Of a stretch of 64,000 nt of DNA, positions 53,568 to 63,261 are shown piece after piece. Position 1 is the first letter of the stretch, and every line of letters begins with the position of its first letter. The position numbers and the translations under genes are program-made. The notes beneath the pieces were generated by a model. It made no database searches and was not told the DNA's origin. It saw only the letters and a list, made by a program, of their open reading frames with translations. This DNA is from OLB9 sp041392785 (GTDB lineage: Bacteria; Bacteroidota; Bacteroidia; Chitinophagales; Saprospiraceae): contig JAWKLK010000006.1 in the NCBI GenBank assembly GCA_041392785.1, forward strand, positions 1 to 64,000. The letters run 5' to 3'.

Positions 53568-53972
53568 TTGAAGCAAAATATAAAACATACATTAAGCATC
53601 GTAATTATCTTATTTTCAACAAACCTATTTTCACAACAGAATATTCAATTAAATGCTTCACATTCTGTAGAAAAGTTGATGGAGGATTTTGTGGAACATG
53701 GAAAATCTGAAGAAACCATCAAGGCTTGGCGTATTCAGATAATAACGACAGATGACAGAAGAGCGATGGAGCAGGCCATGAGTACATTTTCTGGTTTATA
53801 TCCGGGTGTGGCGATGGATTGGAAGCATATAGCACCCTATTATCAAGTAAGAGTGGGTTATTATGAGACAAAAAATAAGATGATGCCTTTTCTTCTAGAA
53901 GTAAGAAAGACATTTAATAGTGCCACACCAGTATTTGATCAGGTAAATAAAACCACAATAGTGCGTAGCTAA
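53568..53972 (+). CDS. Small exported SPOR-domain protein
   Basis: A 134-residue protein with a TTG start; no other in-frame start exists before the signal peptide (residues 1-22, ending NLFSQQ). The rest is one SPOR-like domain: AWRIQIITTDDRRAMEQAMSTF, GVAMDWKHIAPYYQVRVGYYETKNKMMPFLLEVRK, the alternating strand-helix layout of peptidoglycan-binding SPOR. It starts 13 bases before rodA on the same strand, which fits a cell-wall role. Confidence 0.78.
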   Translation: MKQNIKHTLSIVIILFSTNLFSQQNIQLNASHSVEKLMEDFVEHGKSEETIKAWRIQIITTDDRRAMEQAMSTFSGLYPGVAMDWKHIAPYYQVRVGYYETKNKMMPFLLEVRKTFNSATPVFDQVNKTTIVRS

Positions 53973-53985
53973 TGATAGGCTCGAT

Positions 53986-55392
53986 ATGATTGGTTCAAGA
54001 CCCGCCAAAAAGTCCTTTGATTGGATTGCATTGTCTGTATTTATCAGTTTGGTATGTATAGGGTGGTTTATGGTGTTTTCTACCTTGTATGACGAAACAC
54101 AGCCATATTCTTTTTTGAATCCTACCACCCAAATAGGAGCTCAGACTTTATGGGTTGTTTTGACGTTGTTTGCTACGCCAGTTATTCTCACTATTGAATG
54201 GAAATTTTGGTTTACTCTAGCATTTCCAATATATGCGGTTGCTATCTTGTTTTTAATTTTAGTATTATTTTTTGGAAAAGAAATTCATGGTGCTAAAGCT
54301 TGGTTTTCATTGGGTCCTTTTTCATTTCAACCATCTGAGTGGGCTAAATTTGGAACAGCTTTAGCCTTGTCCAGTTATTTGAGTTTTTTTAAAAATACTA
54401 TTACAGTTAGAAATACCTTTATTGTTTCTTTGGCATTATTTCTAGGGCCACCATTATTGATATTGTTACAACCTGATTTTGGATCTGCATTGGTGTTTTC
54501 TTCTTTTTTTATATTGATGTACAGGCGCGGCATGTCTCCTTGGTTTCTTATAATGGGTTTATGTTTTGCAGGAATATTTATTTTTTCATTAATATATAAC
54601 CCAAATATTGTCCTATCGTTTTTATTATTTTTAGGGTATTTAGTGCTTCTGTTGGAGTTGAATGGAGGTAAAAGAGATAGCTTAATAGCACTTGTTGTTT
54701 TGTTGTTGATGGTATTTCTTATATTCCAGTCCGAGATAACATTATTAATGATTGTACCAGCTGTCATGTTTGCTATTTATTCTATAATAAATTTAAGAAA
54801 GAGCAATTTTAAAGTATTAGCTATTCTTGTGCCAGTGATGATAATTACTGTATCCTTTTCCTTTGGGACGGCATATGTATTTGATAATTTTTTAAAGCCC
54901 CACCAAAAAGATAGAATCAATGTTTGGTTGAGACCTGACAAATGTGATCCACAAGGTTCATTGTATAACTTGATACAATCGAAAATGGCTATTGGTTCTG
55001 GTGGATTTCAAGGTAAAGGATTTCTTAAAGGAGAGATGACAAAACTGAATTATGTACCGGAGCAATCCACAGATTTTATTTTTACAACTATAGGAGAAGA
55101 ACAAGGATTTATAGGTGTTTTGGGTGTGATATTGCTATATACATTATTAATAATTAGGTGTATAACCATTGCTGAGAGAGCGAATCTTGAGTTTATCAGA
55201 AATTACGGATACGCCGTGGGAGGAATATTATTTTTTCATTTCTTTTTTAATGTTGGAATGACGATGGGATTGCTCCCAGTAGTAGGTATACCACTGCCTT
55301 TTATTTCCAAAGGCGGCTCGTCATTAATGGCCTTTACATTGATGATAGTAGTCCTTATAAAAATGGATATGGCTAGGTTTAGATCAAATTAA
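53986..55392 (+). CDS. rodA: Rod shape-determining protein RodA (SEDS glycosyltransferase)
   Basis: A SEDS-family peptidoglycan polymerase of the elongation machinery. Seen: KAWFSLGPFSFQPSEWAKFG (family signature), LLQPDFGSALVF, KMAIGSGGFQGKGFLKGE, FIFTTIGEEQGFIG with the conserved acidic residue, and GIPLPFISKGGSSLM. About ten to twelve membrane helices. At 468 residues it is some 100 longer than E. coli RodA, with extra hydrophobic segments between about 180 and 290. The partner PBP2 and mre genes are not in the window. Confidence 0.92.
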   Translation: MIGSRPAKKSFDWIALSVFISLVCIGWFMVFSTLYDETQPYSFLNPTTQIGAQTLWVVLTLFATPVILTIEWKFWFTLAFPIYAVAILFLILVLFFGKEIHGAKAWFSLGPFSFQPSEWAKFGTALALSSYLSFFKNTITVRNTFIVSLALFLGPPLLILLQPDFGSALVFSSFFILMYRRGMSPWFLIMGLCFAGIFIFSLIYNPNIVLSFLLFLGYLVLLLELNGGKRDSLIALVVLLLMVFLIFQSEITLLMIVPAVMFAIYSIINLRKSNFKVLAILVPVMIITVSFSFGTAYVFDNFLKPHQKDRINVWLRPDKCDPQGSLYNLIQSKMAIGSGGFQGKGFLKGEMTKLNYVPEQSTDFIFTTIGEEQGFIGVLGVILLYTLLIIRCITIAERANLEFIRNYGYAVGGILFFHFFFNVGMTMGLLPVVGIPLPFISKGGSSLMAFTLMIVVLIKMDMARFRSN

Positions 55393-55439
55393 TTTGTAAG
55401 TATTACCTTTACACTCTTTTTTGAACAACATCTTTTGGA

Positions 55440-56390
55440 ATGAAGATAACAGAGTATTTTGATAAGGCCAAAAATAGGACCTTTGTATCCTTTGAGGTCT
55501 TACCACCGTTAAAAGGTGGAAGCATGTCTGATATTTTTAAAGTTTTGGACCCATTAATGGAGTTTAAACCACCATTTATAGATGTGACATATCATAGACA
55601 AGAATATGTATATAATAAAAAACCATCAGGATATTATGAAAAAACAGCCATACGTAAGCGTCCGGGTACAGTAGGTATATGTGCTGCAATCATGCATAGA
55701 TATGGTATAGATGCTATTCCGCACTTGATTTGTGGTGGATTTTCTATCGAAGAAACGGAGAATGCACTTATTGACCTCAATTTTTTAGGAATAAATAATG
55801 TCCTAGCACTACGTGGAGATGCTAGACAATTCGAGGACAGATTTATACCTGAACCTGAAGGTCATAAATATGCAGTAGAATTGGTGCAGCAAATAAGCAA
55901 TATGAATCAGGGAATTTACCAAGATTCAAACATTGAAAAAGGAACACCTACTGATTTCTGTATTGGTGTAGCAGGATATCCAGAAAAACACTTTGAAGCA
56001 CCAAATCCTAAAATAGACTTGCAACATTTGAAGATGAAAATAGATGCAGGTGCTAGTTACATCGTTACTCAAATGTTCTTTGACAATGAAAAATATTTTC
56101 AATTTAGAGAACAGTGCATACAATCTGGAATTAAAGTGCCAATCGTAGCAGGACTTAAACCCATTACATCAAAAAAGCAATTGACGGCTATACCTAGGAA
56201 ATTTTATATCAACTTTCCGGATGAATTAGTAAAAGAAATAGTAAAAGCCGATGACCGTCATGTAAAACAAATTGGTATAGAATGGTGTATAGCCCAATCA
56301 AAGGAATTGAAAGCAAAAGGAGTCCCATGTATACATTATTATACTATGGGCGACACTGACACCATTTATAAAATTGTCGAAAAAATCTGA
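55440..56390 (+). CDS. metF: Methylenetetrahydrofolate reductase
   Basis: It reduces 5,10-methylene-THF to 5-methyl-THF for methionine synthesis. TIM-barrel family words: FVSFEVLPPLKGGSM, FIDVTYHRQEY, PHLICGGFSIEETENAL, NNVLALRGDAR, FCIGVAGYPEKHFEAPN, ASYIVTQMFFDN, VPIVAGLKPITS, and the closing GVPCIHYYTMG. Length of 316 is typical for the bacterial form lacking the regulatory domain. Confidence 0.94.
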   Translation: MKITEYFDKAKNRTFVSFEVLPPLKGGSMSDIFKVLDPLMEFKPPFIDVTYHRQEYVYNKKPSGYYEKTAIRKRPGTVGICAAIMHRYGIDAIPHLICGGFSIEETENALIDLNFLGINNVLALRGDARQFEDRFIPEPEGHKYAVELVQQISNMNQGIYQDSNIEKGTPTDFCIGVAGYPEKHFEAPNPKIDLQHLKMKIDAGASYIVTQMFFDNEKYFQFREQCIQSGIKVPIVAGLKPITSKKQLTAIPRKFYINFPDELVKEIVKADDRHVKQIGIEWCIAQSKELKAKGVPCIHYYTMGDTDTIYKIVEKI

Positions 56391-56397
56391 AGTTACC

Positions 56398-57090
56398 TTA
56401 ATTACAACAAGGCTTTTCTAATTTGACTGTAAATCCAACATATGGGCTAGAGATATCCATCTTATCCGAAAAAGCCAATGATCCTGCTAACCGCCACTCT
56501 GTTGGATAATTGAGGATATAACCGCCATTGGCTACAATTCCAATTTTTGATGAACCAATATGAAATGTAAAGCCTAGATCCAAACCTATATCAGCAGTCG
56601 CTGTAAAATTGTCCATGAAGTAATTTTCAATCTGTGAGTCGAGCACAGTAGACATAGAATTGTGGCTTACTCCTTTTATAATATTCAACATATAATATCC
56701 ACCACCTACCTCTATATAAGGTGTCAGCTCCACCACTTTATCCTTGAGTAAGGGCAATCTGAAATCCTCTTTCAGCCCTAAACCAATTACGGATGCATAA
56801 TTTGAAGCATTCAAAGTCCCTAATTGCTGAAAATAATATAGCTTTGGTAAATTATAAAACCTAAGCTGATATTCGATAGCTTCTTCATTCAATATGAAAC
56901 CATTGTCACTCAAAGTATTACGGGTCTTTGTCATAGAAGAAAAAATATACTTTCCACCGACAGCAACAATATTTGAATAGTATTTACCATCCGGACAGCA
57001 AGTTTTTGCTTCCATTGTAATCGTGGTATCAGATTGTGATTGAACAGTGAAAGAAAATAAAATAAAAGTGAAAAAACTAAACCATTTCAT
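56398..57090 (-). CDS. Outer-membrane beta-barrel protein
   Basis: A 230-residue protein with a signal peptide (about 1-18, ending TVQSQS) and a barrel-like strand pattern: YSNIVAVGGKYIFSS, IEYQLRFYNLPKLY, VELTPYIEVGGGYYML, TADIGLDLGFTFHIG, and the last strand SPYVGFTVKLE. Cys residues at both ends (KTCCPDG and the terminal KPCCN) may pair. Function unknown. It follows the nucleoside-phosphorylase-like gene by 17 bases on the same strand. Confidence 0.68.
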   Translation of the reverse strand: MKWFSFFTFILFSFTVQSQSDTTITMEAKTCCPDGKYYSNIVAVGGKYIFSSMTKTRNTLSDNGFILNEEAIEYQLRFYNLPKLYYFQQLGTLNASNYASVIGLGLKEDFRLPLLKDKVVELTPYIEVGGGYYMLNIIKGVSHNSMSTVLDSQIENYFMDNFTATADIGLDLGFTFHIGSSKIGIVANGGYILNYPTEWRLAGSLAFSDKMDISSPYVGFTVKLEKPCCN

Positions 57091-57107
57091 AATAATGTAT
57101 GATTAAA

Positions 57108-58796
57108 TTAAGAAAGACAGCCTCTAAGTATTTGTAAGGTAATTAAATAAGTTGGTTTGACTCCATCCAAACCTAAACTGCCAGATGCCAAAGTACCACC
57201 TGTTTCTAGAGGATTATCAGACGCATAATACGCATATCTCAAATCTACATTCGGATCGATGCTATGTCTGATTTTTGATGCTGATTGTATTGCTTTTTGG
57301 TAATGCGCTCCTTCCATCTCTAGTCCTACAGCTCTCCAAGAAGACTTTAAAAAATAGTTAAGGATATCTTTATTTTGTAATGAAGTACCCAAAACGGTAA
57401 TCATCGTGCCCTCGTATACACCTAATCCACTATTTTCAAACATGGATGAAGTCATTTTATTCTCAAAAGGATAATTATCAGCCGTACCTTCAAAAACATG
57501 TGATGTGGGTATCATGATATCGCCTTTTGTGCCTTCTAGGATACCTGCTTTACCCATTATGTTGATAGATTTCACATTCATATTTCTCTTATCCCCGTTT
57601 TTGAGTATAAGAGGTTTGAGTAACTCATCCATTGTTTCATAGGCTTGCTCACCGAAAGCATAATCCATCACAATGATTATGGGACCTTCTGCGATATTGA
57701 TACCTTTCAGTTCATCAATTATAGAGATACTCTTTAATTGGGATGTGTCAAAAATTTGGACTCCAATATTCGTTCCGCTCGTATCAGAAAGAGTGATCAT
57801 GCCGTTTTTACTAGCATATGCTTCTACACTATTTCTCATATCAGAACTGCCACTTTGGCTTAGTATCTCTGAGAGTTGTTCAAAATTATCATGTTTTATT
57901 TTTTTGCCTATAGCTGCTTTGGCATAGAAGCAATTCATGACGGAATGCAAGTTAGCACTAATGATATGTACTGGTCTATCAAACCATCCATTATCATTCA
58001 ATACATTTTTGATATTATCAGCCCAATACTCACCATAAATGTGGTGACCTAAGGTCTCTCGAAGTGCTGGTGAAAAGCTAATTTCTCTATCTTGTTGGTC
58101 AAAAAACTCATCCATGCTAAGTTTTCCAAGCCAATAAGTAATTTCAAATAAATTATTAACTTCATTTGCTGAATCAAAGCGTTCATACATCAATGAAATT
58201 TCATCAAATGTCCTTCCTAATATCGTGTTCAGAAATGTAAACCCAACGTTTGTGTTGATGTCTTCTCCTGCATCCATTTTTTCAATCAATGACTCGAGCA
58301 TCAACCAACTTCTATTTTTTCTACCTCTGATGTCTATGCTATTTCTTCGAATTTTTTCAGCCTCCATATACATAAAGGTAAGATGCGTCAATATGTCATA
58401 GATATCGCTACCACCTCTAGTCATTTCTATGTACATCTGATCAGGTGCGACACGGTAACAGTTTCTTTTTCGGCGTGGTGGTGCCAATACATCAAAGTGG
58501 CCATTTTCAAACCCCTCACGTGAAATCAGATTAACATATCTACACTGCTCTATGCCAAGAGGAAGTCTTAGAAAAATATATAACAATCCTTCCAATTCTA
58601 CTTTTTCATCATCATTAATAGAACCATATATTTCAGGTTTTAATGATTGCATAGCGGAGATCATAGATTCGCCGGAGACACCTAATGGTTTATATCCACC
58701 ACGCATGAATAAGTGACGCATAGTAATATATAACCGCTGAATGGCGTTTCTAGATATATGAGCCTGCGAAGGTGTTTTAGTTAAATTATGAGACAT
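57108..58796 (-). CDS. Conserved protein with a nucleoside-phosphorylase-like C-terminal half
   Basis: 562 residues, no signal peptide. The N-terminal 300 residues are helical (ALRETLGHHIYGEYWADNI, a likely conserved word) and unrecognised. From about 320 on there is an alpha/beta region with IIDELKGINIAEGPIIIVMDYAFGEQAYE, SINIMGKAGILEGTKGDIM and, near 490, WRAVGLEMEGAHYQKAIQ. The EMEG word and its setting resemble the active site of MTA/SAH nucleosidases and purine nucleoside phosphorylases. It may belong to a Bacteroidota-specific DUF (perhaps DUF6909, not certain). Catalysis untested. Confidence 0.6.
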   Translation of the reverse strand: MSHNLTKTPSQAHISRNAIQRLYITMRHLFMRGGYKPLGVSGESMISAMQSLKPEIYGSINDDEKVELEGLLYIFLRLPLGIEQCRYVNLISREGFENGHFDVLAPPRRKRNCYRVAPDQMYIEMTRGGSDIYDILTHLTFMYMEAEKIRRNSIDIRGRKNRSWLMLESLIEKMDAGEDINTNVGFTFLNTILGRTFDEISLMYERFDSANEVNNLFEITYWLGKLSMDEFFDQQDREISFSPALRETLGHHIYGEYWADNIKNVLNDNGWFDRPVHIISANLHSVMNCFYAKAAIGKKIKHDNFEQLSEILSQSGSSDMRNSVEAYASKNGMITLSDTSGTNIGVQIFDTSQLKSISIIDELKGINIAEGPIIIVMDYAFGEQAYETMDELLKPLILKNGDKRNMNVKSINIMGKAGILEGTKGDIMIPTSHVFEGTADNYPFENKMTSSMFENSGLGVYEGTMITVLGTSLQNKDILNYFLKSSWRAVGLEMEGAHYQKAIQSASKIRHSIDPNVDLRYAYYASDNPLETGGTLASGSLGLDGVKPTYLITLQILRGCLS

Positions 58797-58898
58797 TCCT
58801 TTTACTTCTCATGTATATCAAATATTGAGCCACGAAATTACGGATATATCCATTAATCAACAAAAATTGTATAATTTGATTCACTATTTACCATTCTT

Positions 58899-59663
58899 CT
58901 AGATCAAAATCATTTCTATATCTCTAGGATAAGTGACGTCCACTAAGCTTAATCCCTGAGGGAAAGCCAACTGATGAAACTTGTAATGGGAGGTTCCTTC
59001 TAGTAAATCGTAAAACTCTTCAAGACCAATTTTATTTTTTCCAAGTAAAACCAAGTATCCAACTAACATCCTCATCATTGATTTCAGAAATCTATTTGCA
59101 GTAATATACATGTGTATTTCCTTTGTATCAGGAAAATACTCAAAATGTGTATTCAAGATAGTACAAAAGGTATGTTTATTTCTGTCAGGAGTTCTACACA
59201 TAGTTTTAAAATCATCATATCGGATAAGAGAATGTAGGGCTTCCTCCATATCGGGTATTTTTTCGTTTAAAATATTGTAATATGATTGGAATGTCATTTT
59301 TTGTGGACATTTTTCTAGTGTAATTCGATATCTATAGGTTCTACTGCGGGCATTAAATCTGGCGTGTAATTCATCAGGAACAGAATATATGTTCAATATA
59401 GCTATATCTAATGGTAGAATGGCGTTGCATTTTCTCAAAAAACTAGATTCTAACTGATAATCAATCTCAATATGGGCAAAATATTTTTCAGCATGTACAC
59501 CTTTGTCGGTTCTTCCACAACCCCAAATTGTAATATTTCTCTGGAGTAAAAGGCTTAACTTATTTTCAAGGATCTCTTGAATAGATGGAATATGTGCATT
59601 TATATTTCTTTGCCAACCACAATAATTGGTACCATTGAATGCAATTTCAAAAAAATACCTCAT
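58899..59663 (-). CDS. truA: tRNA pseudouridine(38-40) synthase TruA
   Basis: It makes pseudouridine at positions 38-40 of tRNA anticodon arms. Seen: FEIAFNGTNYCGWQRN, the catalytic Asp in CGRTDKGVHAEKYFAH, RFNARSRTYRYRI, and NRFLKSMMRMLVGYLVLLG. 254 residues, normal. The start overlaps the stop of the CHU_C protein gene by four bases. Confidence 0.93.
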   Translation of the reverse strand: MRYFFEIAFNGTNYCGWQRNINAHIPSIQEILENKLSLLLQRNITIWGCGRTDKGVHAEKYFAHIEIDYQLESSFLRKCNAILPLDIAILNIYSVPDELHARFNARSRTYRYRITLEKCPQKMTFQSYYNILNEKIPDMEEALHSLIRYDDFKTMCRTPDRNKHTFCTILNTHFEYFPDTKEIHMYITANRFLKSMMRMLVGYLVLLGKNKIGLEEFYDLLEGTSHYKFHQLAFPQGLSLVDVTYPRDIEMILI

Positions 59664-62014
59664 TTAAGGATTTGTAGACTTCCTTTGTATATTACTGTTT
59701 CATCATCAAGGTAGGTAACAAGAGACACCCACGCATAAACACCTTCTGACAAAGATTGGCCATTGAAGATGCCATCCCAAGGAATTTCTTCTAATCCAGG
59801 ACTCAGGTGTTCAGTTATATATACCAAATTTCCCCAGCGATCAAATACTTTGAAATATTGAATAACTTTTACATCCTTACCAGCAAAATATCGCAACTTA
59901 TCATTGACATTATCTCCATTGGGTGTAAAAACATCTGCAATTTGAAAACTTCTTGTTTTATCCACAAACACCCTGATCTGTGTTGAAGTAGCACACCCAT
60001 CTTCTGATGTAGCAGTGATTGTATAAATTGTGTTTTCAAATGGTGAAGCGATGGGGTCTAGGCAATCAGTACAGCTAAGATTCTCCAAAGGACTCCACAC
60101 AATTTCAGAAGTAGTAGGATCGGCAAAGGTAAATATCTGGATACTATCACCCAAGGAAATAGTTAAAATACTATCTATAGTACCAAGACTAGGAATGATG
60201 ATTGACTCAATGGTATCCTGGAAAGAAAAGTTACATCCGTTTTTATCACGGATGGTAACGGTATAAATTCCAGGTATGAGGTCTTCATAAACCGTATCGA
60301 TACTATAACTTCCATTTTCAAGTGCAAAAGTATATGGTGCAGTGCCTCCTGAAGTAGAGGAGATGGTAATTCGCCCGGAGTTGAATGCTGAACAGGTAGG
60401 GTTTTGGTATAAAACTTCAGAATTTATAGTATCAGGAGCTGTCAAAGTTTCATTTAATGTGATAATACAACCATTTTTATCCACAATCTGAATAGTATAG
60501 TTACCTGCAGAAAGATTGCTGATTCCATTTCCATTGACCATGCCGGAATTACTTTTTATCATATATGGGGGTGTACCTCCAGTGATATCCAAGATAATTT
60601 CACCATCAAATGTGTTATAACAAGATGTGCCATAACCACTAAAGTCTGAAATGTCAGAAGTATAGACTATAGGGTCAGGTGCGTTTATTTCTACATGCTC
60701 TACATATTCATTATTATAATCATCGTAGACCCAGATTTGGTAAAAGCCAATGGGCAGATCAGTGATTGTGACATTTTCATTTAGATTTGTAAACAATCCT
60801 GTTTGTATCTGTACATTTCTATTTATTTCTCTTACTTCATAATGGATAGGTGGAGTGCCTGTTTTACTCTCAATACTTATTTTACCATCAGTAAAATCTG
60901 GACAAGTGGTATTAGTTGGAATAGTTGAAGATGTCAAATTGCAATCTATGGTTTGAACAGACAATTCAGCATAAATATCACAGGCATTTTCTATATCAAT
61001 TATGGTATTATACATACCAGATTCAAAGTAGGTGTTACCATGGAAGGACAGGCTATCACCTTGACAAATAAGTAGCTTGGTGTTTTGTACCAATTTTTCT
61101 TTTACCAATAGTGAATGATTGATTATGGAATCGCACCCATTAATATCCCGTAATACGATTGTGCTTGGACCTGAATTTCTTAAGGTATCAGAGCCAATCA
61201 CAACAAATTCTCCATAGCACACGGTATCTGTGAGATTTGTAGTAGATGGTTCAATAACGGTGATTTGTTTGCAATTTTGTGGAGAAACATCACAAACATT
61301 TGATGCCTCGAGACAGACATTATAAGTTCCTGCCTTATTGAAAGTTTGACTATATTTGGTATCTGATCCAACTATTTCACCATCCACTATCCAATCATAA
61401 AAAACGGCACCGAATAGTGGTGTGGCTTCAAAATTTCCAGTTTCTCCAAGACACAAGGAAGTGGGAAAAGTAAATTCTGGAGCTGATTCTAAAGGTTCTA
61501 CTTTTGTAGATCCTTCTACCACCTTGATTACATAATCACAAACATCGTCATTATTCCCATCCATCACAAAGTAATAGTGATTACCTATCGTAAGTGGGAC
61601 TGTATTGTTGAAAACCCTAGTGGAGTTTGGTAATATATCAGTATCACATTCGGATATTTTACTAAATGTGACACAATCTTTACTTTCATACAATCCTACT
61701 TCTAATCCGCGATTAAATTTACAGTTAGTAGGTGTTATACTTATTTTTAGGGTTGAGGTACCCGCTATAAAACCTATCCACTGCATATGATGCACTACAC
61801 TAGTACAAAAGCCAGGAGGACTTTGGCCTTGAATGTTCACATCTTCATTACGTCCTTTGAATCCATCGATGTCGCAAATAATGCAAGATTCCAAACATGT
61901 GGGTTGCATAGCAGGCGGGTTTCCGCAAATGTCAGGTTTGAATTCTTGAGAATATACTTCTGATAAAAAAAAGAAGACTAAAAGAAGTGTAAAATAATAA
62001 GAAAATGATTTCAT
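59660..62014 (-). CDS. Secreted SprB/PKD-type protein with gliding-motility CHU_C (T9SS type B) domain
   Basis: 784 residues. The signal peptide (about 1-22) ends EVYSQ. A Cys-rich N-terminal domain follows (GNPPAMQPTCLESCIICDIDG ... HMQWIGFIAGTSTLKISI). Then a PKD-like domain (about 175-255: FEATPLFGAVFYDWIVDG, AGTYNVCLEASNVC) and two or three SprB-like repeats (GGTPPYMIKSNSG, GNYTIQIVDKNGC, GIYTVTIRDKNGC). The CHU_C domain ends it: VFTPNGDNVNDKLRYF, FKVFDRWGNLVY, WDGIFNGQSLSEGVYAW. Such proteins are exported by the T9SS and often act in gliding or adhesion; the specific role is unknown. Confidence 0.88.
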   Translation of the reverse strand: MKSFSYYFTLLLVFFFLSEVYSQEFKPDICGNPPAMQPTCLESCIICDIDGFKGRNEDVNIQGQSPPGFCTSVVHHMQWIGFIAGTSTLKISITPTNCKFNRGLEVGLYESKDCVTFSKISECDTDILPNSTRVFNNTVPLTIGNHYYFVMDGNNDDVCDYVIKVVEGSTKVEPLESAPEFTFPTSLCLGETGNFEATPLFGAVFYDWIVDGEIVGSDTKYSQTFNKAGTYNVCLEASNVCDVSPQNCKQITVIEPSTTNLTDTVCYGEFVVIGSDTLRNSGPSTIVLRDINGCDSIINHSLLVKEKLVQNTKLLICQGDSLSFHGNTYFESGMYNTIIDIENACDIYAELSVQTIDCNLTSSTIPTNTTCPDFTDGKISIESKTGTPPIHYEVREINRNVQIQTGLFTNLNENVTITDLPIGFYQIWVYDDYNNEYVEHVEINAPDPIVYTSDISDFSGYGTSCYNTFDGEIILDITGGTPPYMIKSNSGMVNGNGISNLSAGNYTIQIVDKNGCIITLNETLTAPDTINSEVLYQNPTCSAFNSGRITISSTSGGTAPYTFALENGSYSIDTVYEDLIPGIYTVTIRDKNGCNFSFQDTIESIIIPSLGTIDSILTISLGDSIQIFTFADPTTSEIVWSPLENLSCTDCLDPIASPFENTIYTITATSEDGCATSTQIRVFVDKTRSFQIADVFTPNGDNVNDKLRYFAGKDVKVIQYFKVFDRWGNLVYITEHLSPGLEEIPWDGIFNGQSLSEGVYAWVSLVTYLDDETVIYKGSLQILK

Positions 62015-62096
62015 GATTTAAAATTGTACAAATCAAAAGAATAATGTACTTATACTACAAACATTCTATTTTGAAATTTGTACTCAAAAAGTATCA

Positions 62097-63140
62097 TTAT
62101 TCCATTTCATCTGAGTCAGTATCAGTGTTTTCTGACACCAACGGATGATATTTCTCTTTAATTTTTTTCTCAATTTCTAAAGCCAATTCAGGATTGTCGG
62201 CTATAAATTGTTTAGCTCCTTCTCTACCCTGAGCGATTTTAGTTCCTTCATATGAAAACCACGATCCACTTTTTTGAATGATATCTGTTTCAACACCCAA
62301 ATCTACTATCTCGCCAGTTTTGGAAATTCCCTCGCCAAACATAATATCAAATGTCGCTACTCTGAATGGTGGGGCAAGTTTGTTTTTTACAACTTTCACC
62401 TTCACTGGGTTACCTACTACATTTCCATCTTTATCTTTTATTGCTGTACCTGATTTGCGAATATCCAATCTGATGGATGAATAAAATTTCAATGCATTTC
62501 CTCCAGTGGTGGTCTCAGGATTTCCAAACATAACACCAATTTTCTCCCGAAGTTGATTGATAAAGATACAACAGCAGCCTGTACGACCGATTGTAGCGGT
62601 GAGTTTTCTTAGAGCTTGGGACATTAATCTAGCCTGTAGGCCCATTTTAGAATCTCCCATTTCGCCTTCTATCTCACTCCGTGGAACTAAAGCGGCAACA
62701 GAATCTATCACAATAATATCAATGGCACCAGATCTAATTAGGTTTTCTGCAATTTCCAATGCTTGCTCTCCATTATCTGGTTGAGAAATTAATAATTGAT
62801 CTATATCTACACCCAAATTTTGTGCATAGAACCTATCAAAAGCATGTTCCGCATCAATAAATGCAGCAATGCCTCCTTGTTTTTGACATTCTGATATGGC
62901 ATGGATTGCAAGTGAAGTTTTACCTGATGATTCAGGGCCATAAATTTCTACAATTCTTCCTTTTGGAAAACCATTTATTCCTAGAGCTATGTCAAGACTC
63001 AATGATCCAGTAGGGATAGTCTCAGCATGAATGACTTGTTTGTCGCCTAAACGCATTATAGTGCCTTTTCCATAGGCTTTGTCTATCTTGTCCATTGTCA
63101 AGGCTAATGCCTTAAGTTTTTCATCTTTCTCTTTTGACAT
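62097..63140 (-). CDS. recA: Recombinase RecA
   Basis: DNA strand-exchange protein. P-loop GPESSGKT at residues 68-75, then the conserved AFIDAEHAFD, LLISQPDNGEQALEI, DIIVIDSVAALVP, GLQARLMSQALRKL and FINQLREKIGVMFGNPE. The C-terminus is acidic (TDTDSDEME). 347 residues, normal. The upstream region has a -7 element but no obvious LexA site. Confidence 0.97.
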   Translation of the reverse strand: MSKEKDEKLKALALTMDKIDKAYGKGTIMRLGDKQVIHAETIPTGSLSLDIALGINGFPKGRIVEIYGPESSGKTSLAIHAISECQKQGGIAAFIDAEHAFDRFYAQNLGVDIDQLLISQPDNGEQALEIAENLIRSGAIDIIVIDSVAALVPRSEIEGEMGDSKMGLQARLMSQALRKLTATIGRTGCCCIFINQLREKIGVMFGNPETTTGGNALKFYSSIRLDIRKSGTAIKDKDGNVVGNPVKVKVVKNKLAPPFRVATFDIMFGEGISKTGEIVDLGVETDIIQKSGSWFSYEGTKIAQGREGAKQFIADNPELALEIEKKIKEKYHPLVSENTDTDSDEME

Positions 63141-63191
63141 ATTGTTCTATTGTACTATGAATTAATAAACCGATATAAATAATAAAAATTA

Positions 63192-63199
63192 CAAATATA
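63192..63199 (-). promoter_or_regulatory. -7 promoter element candidate of recA
   Basis: The minus strand reads TATATTTG, matching TAnnTTTG, about 52 bases before the recA ATG. No TTTG is seen at the expected -33 spacing. Confidence 0.42.
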
Positions 63200-63261
63200 T
63201 AAACTTAAATAGACACGTATCTCCTAAATTTAAATAAGTAATGCAATAAAAGAGAATAAGT

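Noticed and set aside
59958..60485. Two exact TTATCCACA words at 59958-59966 and 60477-60485 as further DnaA boxes.
   Set aside because: They are isolated, lie inside the CHU_C-protein gene where Asp-Lys codons produce them, and are not in an AT-rich gap. They show that single boxes occur by chance, so only the cluster at 43.9-44.3 kb is considered.
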